Origin: Chaetorhynchus papuensis | Lineage: Eukaryota > Chordata > Aves > Passeriformes > Rhipiduridae | Assembly: GCA_013396525.1 (NCBI GenBank) | Contig: VWYX01000122.1 | Coordinates: 1,306,444 to 1,370,443 of the forward strand | Reading direction: 5' to 3' | DNA length: 64,000 bases | Shown: piece after piece, positions 39,764 to 51,349 of the stretch | How the letters are laid out: each line of letters opens with the position of its first letter | Position numbering within the stretch: the first letter of the stretch is position 1 | The notes under the pieces: generated by a model | The model's input: only the letters and a program-made list of their open reading frames with translations | Told to the model about the DNA's origin: nothing | The model's database searches: none | Program-made: the position numbers and the translations under genes

Positions 39764-40174
39764 TTAACTTCTGGCTTCTAGGTGGGAATAAGAACATGTT
39801 TGAAAACGAGTTTTAATTTTCTCTATGGTGCTAAGTGGAGAGAGTTCCAACAGGTTTGCAGTTTGCTGTGGAAGGGCTTCAGGTATTTTTATCGGTGGTA
39901 GAACTGTCTGAGTTGGTAGTTTGTTTTTCTCTTCAGGTCTTTGATGTGCTGTACCATAGAGTTCAGTACGTGTTGTTTGCCAGTAGGCAGGAGTAGAATG
40001 TGTTTGGGGAGATTTGATTTTTGGGGGAGGAAATTTTAGTGACAGTGAAAGGTACTCTGCTGACAGTTCTTTCCTGTCAGCTGTGAAATAGGTCCCAAGA
40101 GAGACTGGAAATTGAATTCTTCTACCTGTGAAGCCCTCATTCCTTCCAAGCTGGACTTTCACACAGACCTGGTC
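39764..40174 (-). other. minus-strand open frame, unrecognised
   Basis: A 136-codon stop-free stretch on the strand opposite FAM219A, ending with a TAA at 39764-39766. The translation is rich in proline, threonine, lysine and glutamine and poor in cysteine, giving it a more protein-like composition than other chance frames here. It contains no methionine at all, so it could only be an internal exon, a decayed retrocopy or chance. I see no good splice acceptor at its upstream edge. I recognise no family, and frames of 149-154 codons occur elsewhere in this window with no sign of function, so chance is the default. Confidence 0.15.
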
Positions 40175-40556
40175 TTAAACTTTTTAGTTTTAAGTTTGAG
40201 GTCGAGTGGTCCGCTTGGAATTCATCTGAAACTGTAAATGTGTTTCATACAACACCCCAAGGAGTCATCACGTGAAAATTATTTGGGACTACTGCCAGCC
40301 CAGACTGAATTTGAACTGGTGACCCACCATCCACATTGTATTCCCAGTGTCATCCATCATTTAAGCCTGATGTGGAAATTTGGCATTTCCAGAGGTACTT
40401 TTAACATAGTAAATGTGCTTCCAAAGTTCTGTGTTTTGCCCCTGGGTTTCAGCATTCAAAACACCAGCATGTTCTCTGCTCCCTCTGAATGTGAAGGGGG
40501 TGGAGTTGCCTAACAGCCACTCAGAGAAGAGGCTGCAGAACTTTCAGCTAAAACAT

Positions 40557-40581
40557 TCTGTTTTCTGTTCTTTCTTAACAG
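40557..40581 (+). promoter_or_regulatory. FAM219A: splice acceptor of the FAM219A exon
   Basis: A pyrimidine-rich tract (TCTGTTTTCTGTTCTTTCTT) runs directly into AACAG at 40577-40581. A branch-point-like CTAAAAC sits at 40548-40554. Together they form a strong consensus 3' splice site on the + strand. Confidence 0.9.
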
Positions 40582-40681
40582 GATCCAACAGCCGCAGCTA
40601 TTTCGGACAGAGATTGTGATACGAGAGAGGGAGAGACTGTAGCCATGAACTATAAGCCATCCCCACTTCAAGTGAAATTAG
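40582..40681 (+). CDS. FAM219A: internal coding exon of FAM219A (partial gene)
   Basis: This 100-bp exon is the only coding sequence I can support. It starts in phase 0 and encodes 33 complete codons plus the first base (G) of the next. The translation opens DPTAAAISDRDCD, continues through TREGETVA and closes MNYKPSPLQVKL. I recognise this as the N-terminal region of FAM219A, where the next exon starts by completing a glutamate codon and continues with KQREL in other vertebrates; the single trailing G fits. Consensus splice sites on both sides rule out a processed pseudogene. FAM219A is a small, mostly disordered conserved vertebrate protein with a paralogue, FAM219B; its function is not established. 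The first exon, expected to encode a short MMEEIDRFQ-like start, and the later exons lie outside the window or were not found. The identification is from memory of the protein, not a search. Confidence 0.93.
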
Positions 40682-40687
40682 GTGAGT
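40681..40687 (+). promoter_or_regulatory. FAM219A: splice donor of the FAM219A exon
   Basis: The exon ends TTAG and is followed by GTGAGT, a full-consensus 5' splice site. The break falls after the first base of a codon (phase 1). Confidence 0.92.
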
Positions 40688-43600
40688 CTTTGCTGATGGA
40701 GAGTGAAAAGGCTGAATCCAAGGCCTGAAATACAGGATCATAAGCAGATCTCTGTGCATGTGGCTGAGCATGCCAGCAAGGCTCAAGCTGCTCACAGAGC
40801 AGTTTTATCATTGTGATTCTGCTGCTGTGACTCAGGGAACTGACCTACAAACATGCAAAACCCCTGTGTCTGCGGACATGGTAAAGAAAGGAAGCTATGC
40901 CTTAAAAGCAAGGCATAGTTCTTTTAAACCTACAGGTTTTTTATTAAGCTCAGATCAAGGCTTGGGCAGCTAAAGAATGAAGATAATATGGAGGGACTGT
41001 AAAAAGAAGAGACGACAGAATAGTTGCCAACAAAAGGGAAAGGATCAGAGAGTTGAGACACTACCAGAAAAAGACAGAGCTGAATTACTGTGAAATGGAG
41101 GACTTTTAGGTCTGTAAAGGTTCTCATACAAATATTCATGCTATTTCTGAGCAATATTTTTTAAGTTCTGGAAGCAGAATCATCCTGTTAGCACAAGACA
41201 CTGCTTCCTTTCAAGGCTAATGCTTACAAGAGCAATCCACACATGCCTGTCCTGCCTTCAGTACCTGAGCAACTACTTAGCCACACAGCTTCAAGAACCT
41301 GATGACAGACAAGCCAAAAGAACTGTGTGCTTTTTGCTAAAAGTTGGGAATCTAAGTGTAGAAAAATTCCCAGTGGGAGCAGGAAGGAGTCCCCTGGCTG
41401 TCCTTCACATCTGAACAAGTAATGTTGAGAGGATACTGCTGAAGCTGATTGAGGGTGGTTATGCAAGTCATGAATACTCTAAAACCAGTGACTGCTTTTC
41501 AGGAAAAGGCAAGGAGCAGCAGTTTGTGTTAATGACAGCACAATTCATAGTTTGGTAAAAAATAATTACTGCCAGCATGCCATATGCCACCAGGATCCTT
41601 TTTCACTGCCAAGAGAGTTCTTTAATGTTACTAGACAGATAATTACTTAGTAGTTGTTTTGGATAATTTAACACCAGGAAACAGGTTAGAGAGCAATTGA
41701 TGCTATTATTGGTAAGTCTGCGATATTCTTGCCTTTCTAGGCAATAAAAATATCCTCCTGAGATCACTAAAGTGACAGGAAATGGTGCTTTTTTAGACTT
41801 GGCTTTAGTAAGTCATGAGAGCGTTCTAGGAGATCAAATAATTGAAAATAGATTTGGATTCAGGTTAAACAAGTTTGATTCATACAAATTAAATGGAGAA
41901 GTAATTTGAGGTAGATCCTTAACAAACCTCATTATTGTAAATAAAGCCAGTAGAATAAGAAACTTGGGAAGTCAAAACACATCAGGTGGTGTTGAAGGAG
42001 AAAGTATCAGAAGAAAGGACATTGCTAATGGAGTTCTTCAGTAATCATGTATGTGTTCATTAATGACTTTTACGTAAAAAGCAGGAGTCGGCAAAGAAAA
42101 TTTAGTAGAGCATATCTGGGAGGAAAAACTGCCATAAAGACTCAGAAATGGCATAGAGGATAAAACAATGAAAACTGGAATAATAGAAATGAGAAATAAG
42201 ACAGGAGAAACTCAGTCTTCTGTAAGCTGGAATTTATCAGCTGGAGATGACTACATTAGTTGGAAGCTTACTAATTATTGAAATGAACTAATACATGAAA
42301 ATAGGACGCAGTCACACTTCTGCAGAACTCACAAGCTTTTTTCTGGGGATCAGATAGAAGAGAATGATTAGCCTTCCTGCCAGAACTTCTGCTTTTCCAC
42401 ACAGGAAAAATTCTATTTCATTTAGCCAGTGCTGAGTGCCATAAAGAGTCCAAGGGAGGCATTGAAGTGTTTGAACAGTTTTCATAGTAGGTAGAAGTTC
42501 ACTGTTGCCAGGACCTCCTTTCCAGCTGGTGCTTCCACCAAGTGAACTCAGTGCTGACCACAGTATGCTTATGAAAATAATAGTAGGTGAAACCTACCTG
42601 CTGAAGAGGAATTGTCCTGCAAGACTGACAGGCATCTTCCTGCCTTGTCTCCAGAGAGAAGTCTGCTCCAACACCTCTCTGTGGAAGCAGCGTCCCTCTT
42701 TAATGAGGTGAACACATACCTAGTGGCGCTTGGATCAGCTCTCTACTCTTAGCCATATCCAGATGAGCTCTAGGTTATCTAAGGCAAAATAAGACTAACG
42801 GTATTGTCTGTAGCCAGTGTAACATGCCTTTAATCCACACCAGCTCCTGCTGCTCTTATTCATAAAATCTGCCCAGTCTCTACAATTTTCTAGCAGCTTA
42901 ATCATTGCATCTCCCAGCTCTGGCCCCCATTACTCTGACTAGATTTTTTTGTCCCTTCTGCATTAAACTTGTCAGGTTTTTTTTTAATCGCTTTAAGGCT
43001 AGAAAAAGTTAAGGTGGTACATAAATGTTTAATAGCTTAACTGGCCAAGCCATTGTTGAGGATGGTAGGATCTAGGGGTTTAATCCTCTTGCAGGTTTTC
43101 CGTATGGATGGTGGCATTTTTCACTGTTAAATCAGAATCAATTGTTCAAATGTCAAATGTTCTGATGGAAGGTTGATAAATGTCATTTTTCAGTTTGCAA
43201 AGGTTCATGTAGAAATCTGTCATATGTGCTTGCTGGAAGTTTGGTTCAAGTGAGCTCAATTAAATACCAACCCAGCATGAATACAGCTTTTGCTTCCAGA
43301 CACTGCAGTGATTGAAGTGTGACAGAAAGAGCGTGAAAACTGCACACAGATTTATCCTGCTGCTTGAGTGGTCCTTTCCTTGGCTGTTTCTTTCCCCCTG
43401 CATAAATACATTTGGCTACATGTTTGCTTGAGGGGGGTCAGTTAGATACAAGAAAAACTTCACAGCTGTCTTGTATTTCTAGTGACTTCCTAAAGGTTAC
43501 ACGTGGTTTATAAATGGAAGAGTGTTTGATGCTAGGGCCACATCAAAAGAAAAAGAACCTCACACCAAGACGAAATAAAATCTCCCAGTTCACACAGTTC

Positions 43601-46600
43601 ATAATTTTAACCCCTTATTGATATTGTATCCATAATGATTCTGAATTTGTTACTTTTCTAACACTCCCATTTTGTTTTTCTATCAGGAGCTGCAAGGCTC
43701 AGCCGTGCTTCTTTCTTTCTTTCACATCATTGATAAGGAGACTCCTGACAGCACGGGTTGGGGGCTGGGTGTACATTAGTGCTTTGGAGATGTCTCCAGC
43801 ACATCCTTATTAGGAGCCATATCCAGATGGAGCACATACCACAAGCCTTTTGAAAACAGAGGAGAGTTATGATAAGGAGAGAGAGAGGAACAGAATAATC
43901 CCCAAGTGTAAATCTCAGGGCACCACATCCACTGGAAGGCAACAGATCCTCCTAGCATTCCCAGGAGACGAGATATTATTTTAATGAAGCTTATGCCATC
44001 TGCTTTTCTAGTTTGCATTTTTAATTTCCCTTCTCTGGTCTGAAATCCCTACCCACACAGTCTGCGTCTGTCTTACCTAGCAGTCGATGACATTCGTTTG
44101 TGTTAAAACAGAATGGGCAATGTGGAAACTGGTTGGAGTGCTGCAAAACGAGCAGTAGGTGGGATGAGGGATTGTGGCAGAGGCATCTTCATCAGCACAT
44201 CCACCACACTGAGAGCCTGGCAGTAAATGTCCTGCATGCTTGTCTGCAGATGAGCATGTGGGAAAGAGGCAGAGACACAGCAGCCTTCAGCCCTCTAAGG
44301 TGCCTGTGGCCTTAGACGTAAGCACCTCCTCTCCTTGGACTAGATAGGGAATAAGGCACTGTTTTTGGATGGTTCCTCGAAGGGGTCATAAAAGCATGTG
44401 AAAGCTGAGTGTCTAAGCTAGAGAAACTGAGTCCCACCTCAAGGAAGTTACTGGAATGCTGTTCGCTTAGACCAAGCAGAATTGGTAGGGTTAAACAGCA
44501 GCAAAAACACCGTCACAAGGACATAGAGAATGGTGTTCCCTGGTGTGTCTGACTTGGACAAAACTAATTTGTGACTGAGCCCCATCTTGGTGGAGCTTGA
44601 AGTGAACAGAGGAGATGATCCATCTGGGGACAGAGGCTGATGACGTGTCTGTGTTGCTAGCTCCTGCCCTTCAGCCTGCTGCCGTGTATTCATGGCAGAT
44701 ATTGAACTGCTATGTGATCTGGGAGGAATAGTACCAGGAGTATCAGTCAGAACTACAAAGCTCTCAGGCTTAACAAAATTGGTGCATTTCTGGCTGAAAC
44801 TTTACAGAAGGTCTCTGATCCCAGTAAACGACAGACTGCCCCATGTGGCTTCTGAGATTGATCTTTCAGCTGGTGCGGGTATTTAGCCCCTTCCAGGGTA
44901 GGGTGTGGGTTCAGAGCTTGTCTTAAAGCTCTCCATTGAAGAGCTACAAAGCGCACAGCAGAGCAACCTATCCCAGTGCTGCTCAGAATGATGCCGTGCT
45001 CAGAGATCCCCTCCCAGGACTGCTCTTGCCTCAGGTCAAGATGCAGAACTGGGAAGTGCAGTCGCAAACAGAGCAGGCAGCAAGCATCTTGTGTAGGCTA
45101 AGAGGCTCTGTATCTGCCCCCATCTGTGGCTCCTTTTCTGCATCATCACTTCCCAGTCTGCTCCAAAACTTGTGACTTCTGAAGCTGTTCATACAGAAAA
45201 CAGAATAATAAAGGGGAAGTTGAAGTAGACCGGACAGATCAATGCCATTAGTGTATCATTTTGTCAGTATTTCAAGTACTGTACTATTCCCAGTTGCTCT
45301 TCTGTAACAAGGTGATTAATGCTAATTAGGTACAGCAGCTGTTGTTTCTGGGAAGACACTCTGTAGGTAAATTAGGGAAACATTTTATAAAAAGGCTCTA
45401 ACTCTTAAGCTAGGTCCCCAGGTTCCAGCTCTGTTGACAAAACTACAGATTTTCATATCCATAACTGTTTGCCTGGCGACCTCAAGTGACATCATTACCT
45501 TAAGTGCAGAAAGCCATTTTGCTCCCCTGGGAGCACCCATTTCCTTGAACACAGTCTGTGCACGGCACGGTGCGGGGGGAAAGGCGGGGTGGAAGCCAGA
45601 GAGCAGGAACAATACAGCACTGCTATTGATTTTCTTCATGAAGACAGAAGTGCAGCCCACCACTCGGAAGTCTCATGGAGCTTGGGAGGCATTTATTTAA
45701 ACATTTTTTTAATCTCTTTTTACTCTTTCCATTCATAAGAGAAATGGTGTACACAGATTTATGGTAGCATCCTTCCTGTAGGATATTTCCAGGCTGTTTT
45801 TGGAGAGGATGAGAGAGTGAACAGCTGCATCACGTTAAGGCTAGTAGGGCTGTCTGCAGACATAGCTGCAGAGATGAGGGCAGAATACCAGTGCTGACAG
45901 GCATATTGTTGCAGATTAGTTAGGAGAGAAGTAGAGGGGCGGAAAGAAAGAGGTGCCTGAGACAGGCTTGGGTGAAGAGTAAAGCCATTTAGACAAACTG
46001 GAACAAAGCAATCACTGGAGTTCAGCAGAGAGCTCCAGGCAGGAGGGAATGTGTGAGGGGGTGTGACAGAGGGAAGGGAGGTTCCAAAATCTGAGGAGCA
46101 GAGCACGAGCACATGCATATGGGAATGATGTGGCATGAGGTTCACCAAATGACCTGACTTTTTGTGTCACTGCAGTTTTGCTTGATTTGTTATGCCACTG
46201 CACCAGGGCTTCACTGGCCTCTCCCAGCCCTCCACACTGGTATGTGCCCCTTTCCCATGACACGTTCCTGGGTACCAGCACACCTCACAGGCCAGCAGAC
46301 TCACACCCACTCACATCTTGTGCTGCACACACCACTCTTGGCTAATACTCCTTCAGGTAAAAAGTCATGAAGAGGGAGACTGTAAGGTAACTGGATAATT
46401 TTGGGGTGTTACCTGGCCATCCTTTAACCACTCCATATTTTTACGGTACCTACAATGTGATAGTCTAGGAAGGAGAGGTAATCCTGAAGATCTGCTTCTG
46501 CACAAATTGTTTTACATTGTATTGAGAATGGGCCACAGCATCCAGAGTCTGAATGCGGGTTTCATGCCTGAAGGAGAAGCCCAGAGCTGCAAATTACAGG

Positions 46601-49600
46601 TTCTCTTCTTTGTCTTACCCACCACAGTCAGTCACCTCAAATATGCAAAGCAGCTGAGAAGGTTGTAAGGAAAAACAAATTGAGCAAATTGTTGAGATTC
46701 TCTGATAGAAAGGAGAAAAAAATTCAGTTATTGAAGTAGTGATGACAGTAAAAAGTACTTGGTCTAGCAAAGCCTAACCCCAGCAGGCAGCACCACACAG
46801 CGGTCTGTTCAGAGGTCTTGTTACGCAAGTACGTGTTACTCTCATCACTGTTTTCTGTGAAGTATGTAGAGAACTGGTTTAAAAAGAAAGAGGTCCCCAA
46901 AGGTGATTTACAGCTTGTTCCTGACATTAAAAAGATGATCAGCAACTGAGATGATAAGGCTGCCTGCTCAGATGTTGGTATCTTTTAAAAACTCAACACA
47001 GAAAAGGTCAGTAGTACTGTTTTCTGGCTTCTCAAAGCCCTGTGTCCTTAAATGTAGGTTCCACCAGTGTAACATTTCCCCAATTCTGAATTACCCAGGT
47101 ATTACTGTTTCTGTAGTTCCTTCTGATGTCTCCGAAGGTAGATGAGTTTCTGCCTAGCACTTGAAGGAAGCAAGTATAGCCCAGTATAATGAATGTAAAT
47201 TGGCTCCAGAACAGACCACAGCATCTACAGACGGTGTTGGGTGATGCATTTATATAATGTGTGTGATTTATTAATGATGAGCCTTAAACTGTACTTGATG
47301 GTTAATTGAATTTGTTCTGATTTTCAAGTGATGTGGGCTTCCACTTTGTCTTCTCTGTGTTGCACACTCAGCTCTTAACAGGGAAAGATTACTGTCTGCT
47401 TATTGAATGTAGGGACTAAAATGCTCCATCAGTGGATCAAGCTCAATTAAATAGAAATAACATACACTTTTCAAAGAGAAGGAGCATGTCCTGGTATAGT
47501 AAGTTCACTGCAGTTCTTGGTTTTTAGCTGCTATCCTTATGCACAGAGGTTGTGTTCATAGCAACTTGAAAACTTCATGTTGCTTGTATAAGACACTAAA
47601 GGATCCTTTGGAGACTCAGAACTCAGAAAAACACAGAAACCTTGGTGTGCCACAGCAGGAGAGCAGAATAGACAAGGATGTCATCCATATTATGTGTCCT
47701 GTCAGTAGCAGACTCCTTTTTAGGTGAGGGTACCATGGTGGTCCTGGATGCAGACCTGAGCATGAACAGAGGTACACCCAAGGAACCCTTCTTCTGTGAC
47801 CCAAGTCTTTGTTCCAGGCAGAGCAGACAGTGTTACATCCAGCCCTGCACAGCAGAACCTCCTTTTTCCATACCCAGCCAGTGGTGCAGCCAAAGCACCA
47901 CCTGCAAGGCCCAGCCCTGATGGGGCAGGCAGGGACATGTGCCACAAGAAATGTTCTTTGCAGCAGCAACAAACTTAAGTACAGTTTGCCCAGTCAGCAG
48001 CAGTCACATTTCATCATGTCCATCAGTTTCGGTCCAGAGGTGTAGGGAGGAGCAATTCCCAAAAGCTCTGTGATTCTTCCTGGAGGGAGGGCTGGTAGAA
48101 TCGGGACACGGAGCAGTATGGGCCTGTGCTGGGCACGTGTTTTCTAGGTTAACATACTGGTAGAAGCAACTCAACAGCTTCAGCTGTTGTCAGCATGTCA
48201 GCCTCTAACACCAACCAACGCCACTGCTCTATGGAGAAGCTTTAGGAATGGGAATTAAGCTGCAGTGAGGATAGTGGGACTAGTTGTGCAAAAACTCAAA
48301 ACACTCTGAACCTTCAGAGTCCGGACTGGGACTAAGAGGGAGTTTTGTCTGTACCCTGACACTTTACTCCTGGCAGGAACAAGGCAGTGACCTCTCCAGG
48401 AAATACCACAGCCTTCCTGCTCTGCCATGTGTAGAAAGTCTTCTGGCACCTCTGTGTTTCTTTCAGACCTCAAACTTCTGGCACAGTTCTTTCCTTGTTC
48501 CTCTTGGCAGTCATTCTCTATAAAGCAGGGCACACTGAATGAAAATAAAGCTGTTTTTACAGATGCCATATATTTACCAAGATAAAATTTTATTTAAGAA
48601 AAAAGTCACAGCAGTAATTGGACAGTCTGATCCCATTTCTCCAGTTGTTAAACACAACTATCATTCAAAAAGCATTAAGTGCTGCCTGCATCATGGCTGA
48701 ATAGCTTGTGCTGAGGGTATGCTTTTCTGCATCACTCATGGAAATGAGACTTTGCAGCCTAGTACTGTGCAAAATAGCTGTGGTGTCCTTTTTGAAACAC
48801 CTTCCAGAAGGAAAAGCAGGAATTCTTGATCAAATTTTAAAACATTTGAGCATTGTCCAAACCCTCTTTCTAAACTGACATATAGGAAAACATGCCTCAT
48901 AGACCATATTTATGTCCTTTCCCCAGATCCAGTTACAAGGGGAGAGGAGGTGTAACATGTACATTCTTGGGAGATAGATCCAAGTCTTTATCAAAGAATC
49001 ATCCTCAGCCTGTGTAATCATTGTGATCTGTTTGTGTCTGCCTCCTACTAGTAGTAGACTCCTGTTCTCTCCACGCTGCTTTGCAAACTGTTCCTCTCCC
49101 AGGCTTCCTCCCACTTTCTGTATCAGTGAAATCATCCATCCTCACTTTAGAGACTGCACAGCTGAGCCATTGCTCTCAGTGACTCCTGCCTCCCTTCCTG
49201 CTCACCTTCCTGTTCCCTTTCACCTGAACTCTGCCCAAATATTTTTTCCCTTAATTCTCTGCCTTTTTTGTCCCACTTGGTCCTGACCTTAAGAGCTTGA
49301 ATTGATTCAGCCTAAGCCTTTGTGAATGTTCCAACCCTTTGTCTTGTAAAGTAACACTGTTTATAGCACAATAAAATAAATCCTCTATGGGGCTTTAAGG
49401 TAATTCTACTGTAAACCCTAAACCATCTCGTTTTTTGCTATAACTTCGATTTTTTTTTCTGCCTTCTGCTCTAAATGGAAGGCAATCCCCACTTTTTCCA
49501 AACAACCCACATACCCTCTTTTTTTGATCACTGCTGTGAAATTGGTACAATCAAGTCAGCAGGTGTTAATGTGTTCTGGAGGAATGGTGCAGTTCTGTCT

Positions 49601-51063
49601 AGCTCACTAGTCTGAAGCTCATGAGTTTTAAACTGCCTTCTGCCATGAGTAACCTGTGAGCTGGCTATAAGAAGGTTTAATCACAGCAGGTGTTTCAGAG
49701 CTGTGGGCTGCTGGCAGTCCCTTTGCTGCAACTCAGCTCCCAAGTTACATCAATGCCAGAAAACAGCCCCTCTCTGTCCCCCATCACTACCCAGCCTGAA
49801 AGTAAGAGCTCATTTTCAAAAAAAGGAAGGATTTTTTATGAATTACTTTAAGTACTGGTTCTAGGACTAGAAAATTGGGAGAACAGATGAAGAGTACAAG
49901 GGAGACAATTGTACTTTGCATAAGTCCATCTGAGAAACTGTGTTTGACATAATAAATGACACTGCTAAAAGTGTGTGTTGAACATGGCTAGCGTACTTAA
50001 TATTTAAAGTGATGCTGTCAAGCATGGGTAGTTTAAATCCATAATGGAGGCTGCCTTTTAAATCCAGATTTTCAGGTTTTGCTAACATTTTTTTAAAGAA
50101 AAACAAGTATCCTGGGCATAGACTCCCTAGTAAATCCTAGCACTATTTTTTTTTTTAAGTTCACTGCAAGAACATATAACTGATGGTTCAAAACTCCTTC
50201 ACAAATTCATGTCTAATTCACAAGGTGGTTTTGACCGTAAAAAGTTTGGGACACTCAAATCACAAAGCAGCTATGCCTTTTTTAGCTACTGACTTTCAGC
50301 CAGAACATGAAAGACTCAAGTTCAGTTTCTTTTTCTGCCTGAATGCTTCAGCTGTCAGGTTGAAGTGTGGCTTTATGCAGCCTCTGATCCATGGGGCAGG
50401 GGTTCAAGCAAAACGTGAAAGCAAAACTTTGGCACAGTTATTTCTGTGCAGGCAGGTATCATGTTTTTAGTTCCTCAGAGCTCATGTAGCTGACTCACAT
50501 CTACTCGTGTGCAGAACAGCTAGGATACACAACCGTCCTTGAGTTTGACTTTGGGTCCTTTGGGTTTCCTGCGCTTCACTGGAAGGGAATGGGCAGTGCA
50601 AGGAAGTGATCCTAGCTCCTTTGTTGGCAATGTTGTTCTTTCTATCTGCAATTATACATTCCAGGGAGTTTCCATCTCGCTGGAAATCAGAGTCATGACC
50701 ACTTTAGAGAAGGCCATGGCTGCTTTGGGTCTTGTTGATAAGGTGAGTGGAACCCTCTACAGCACATTTATCTGACCTAGAACGAGGCTGTAATCTCCTC
50801 CGCTTCAAAGCAGGGCAGGTAGAGAACGGAAAAAGGGCAGGACTAAAGGAAGCAAAACACAGTGCCAGTTGTCTGCATTTACCTGGTTATGACCATCAGA
50901 TGGGAGATGACCAGGATAATCTGGAGAGTTCTAAGGAAAAGCTTCATGTAGAACTTCCTCTGTGCTATTGAGTAATGATAGCATCATGCCTGAGTTGGCA
51001 ATAAATTGCCTGGAGCATCTAGTGGGTACTTCATTCCTAACCTGTTACTTTTATCACCTTATG
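40682..51063. other. non-coding DNA, downstream FAM219A intron
   Basis: I looked for the next FAM219A exon (an acceptor followed by codons for EKQREL) and did not find it. No mobile element is recognised in this 10-kb stretch. Open frames reach about 130 codons on the minus strand near 45.8-46.1 kb but resemble nothing known. Confidence 0.5.
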
Positions 51064-51268
51064 GAAATCCTTTTTCACCATGAGGACAGTCAAGCATGGG
51101 AACAGTTCTCCCAGGGAGGTCATGTCATCTCCAACCCTGAAGGTTTTGAAAATCTGACTGAATAAATCTCTGAGCAGCCCAGTCTGATCCCATAGCTGAT
51201 GCTGCTTTGAGGAAGACTAGAAGGCTCCTGAGCTCCCTTCCAGCTGAAGTAATCCTGTGATCCTGTTT
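51064..51268 (+). mobile_element. CR1 LINE, 3' end fragment
   Basis: Recognisable blocks run in + order: ATGAGGACAGTCAAGCATGG, AACAGTTCTCCCAGGGAGGT, TCTCCAACCCTGAAGGTTTT, GAAAATCTGACTGAATAAA, then CCCTTCCAGCTGAAGTAATC and the terminal CTGTGATCCTG. The first 20 bases or so are weaker. The 67-codon frame across its 5' half is incidental. Confidence 0.9.
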
Positions 51269-51325
51269 CTGGTTAGGACTGCAGGTTGTTTTTTTAAGAT
51301 ATCATATGGTTTCTGCTCATTACTC

Positions 51326-51349
51326 AAAAAAAAAAAAAAGAAAAAAAAA
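51326..51349 (+). repeat. A-rich tract (A14 G A9)
   Basis: Two adenine runs separated by a single G. It lies about 60 bp after the CR1 terminus. CR1 elements do not end in poly(A), so it is not part of that insertion. Confidence 0.9.

Larger units (their letters stand above)
34441..40581. other. non-coding intronic DNA up to the exon
   Basis: Holds the CTAT/CT microsatellite, a T21 run and a minus-strand open frame (each listed), and ends with the splice acceptor of the FAM219A exon. Nothing else is recognised. Neither the 149-codon minus frame at 38078-38527 nor the frame across the microsatellite resembles a protein. Confidence 0.5.
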
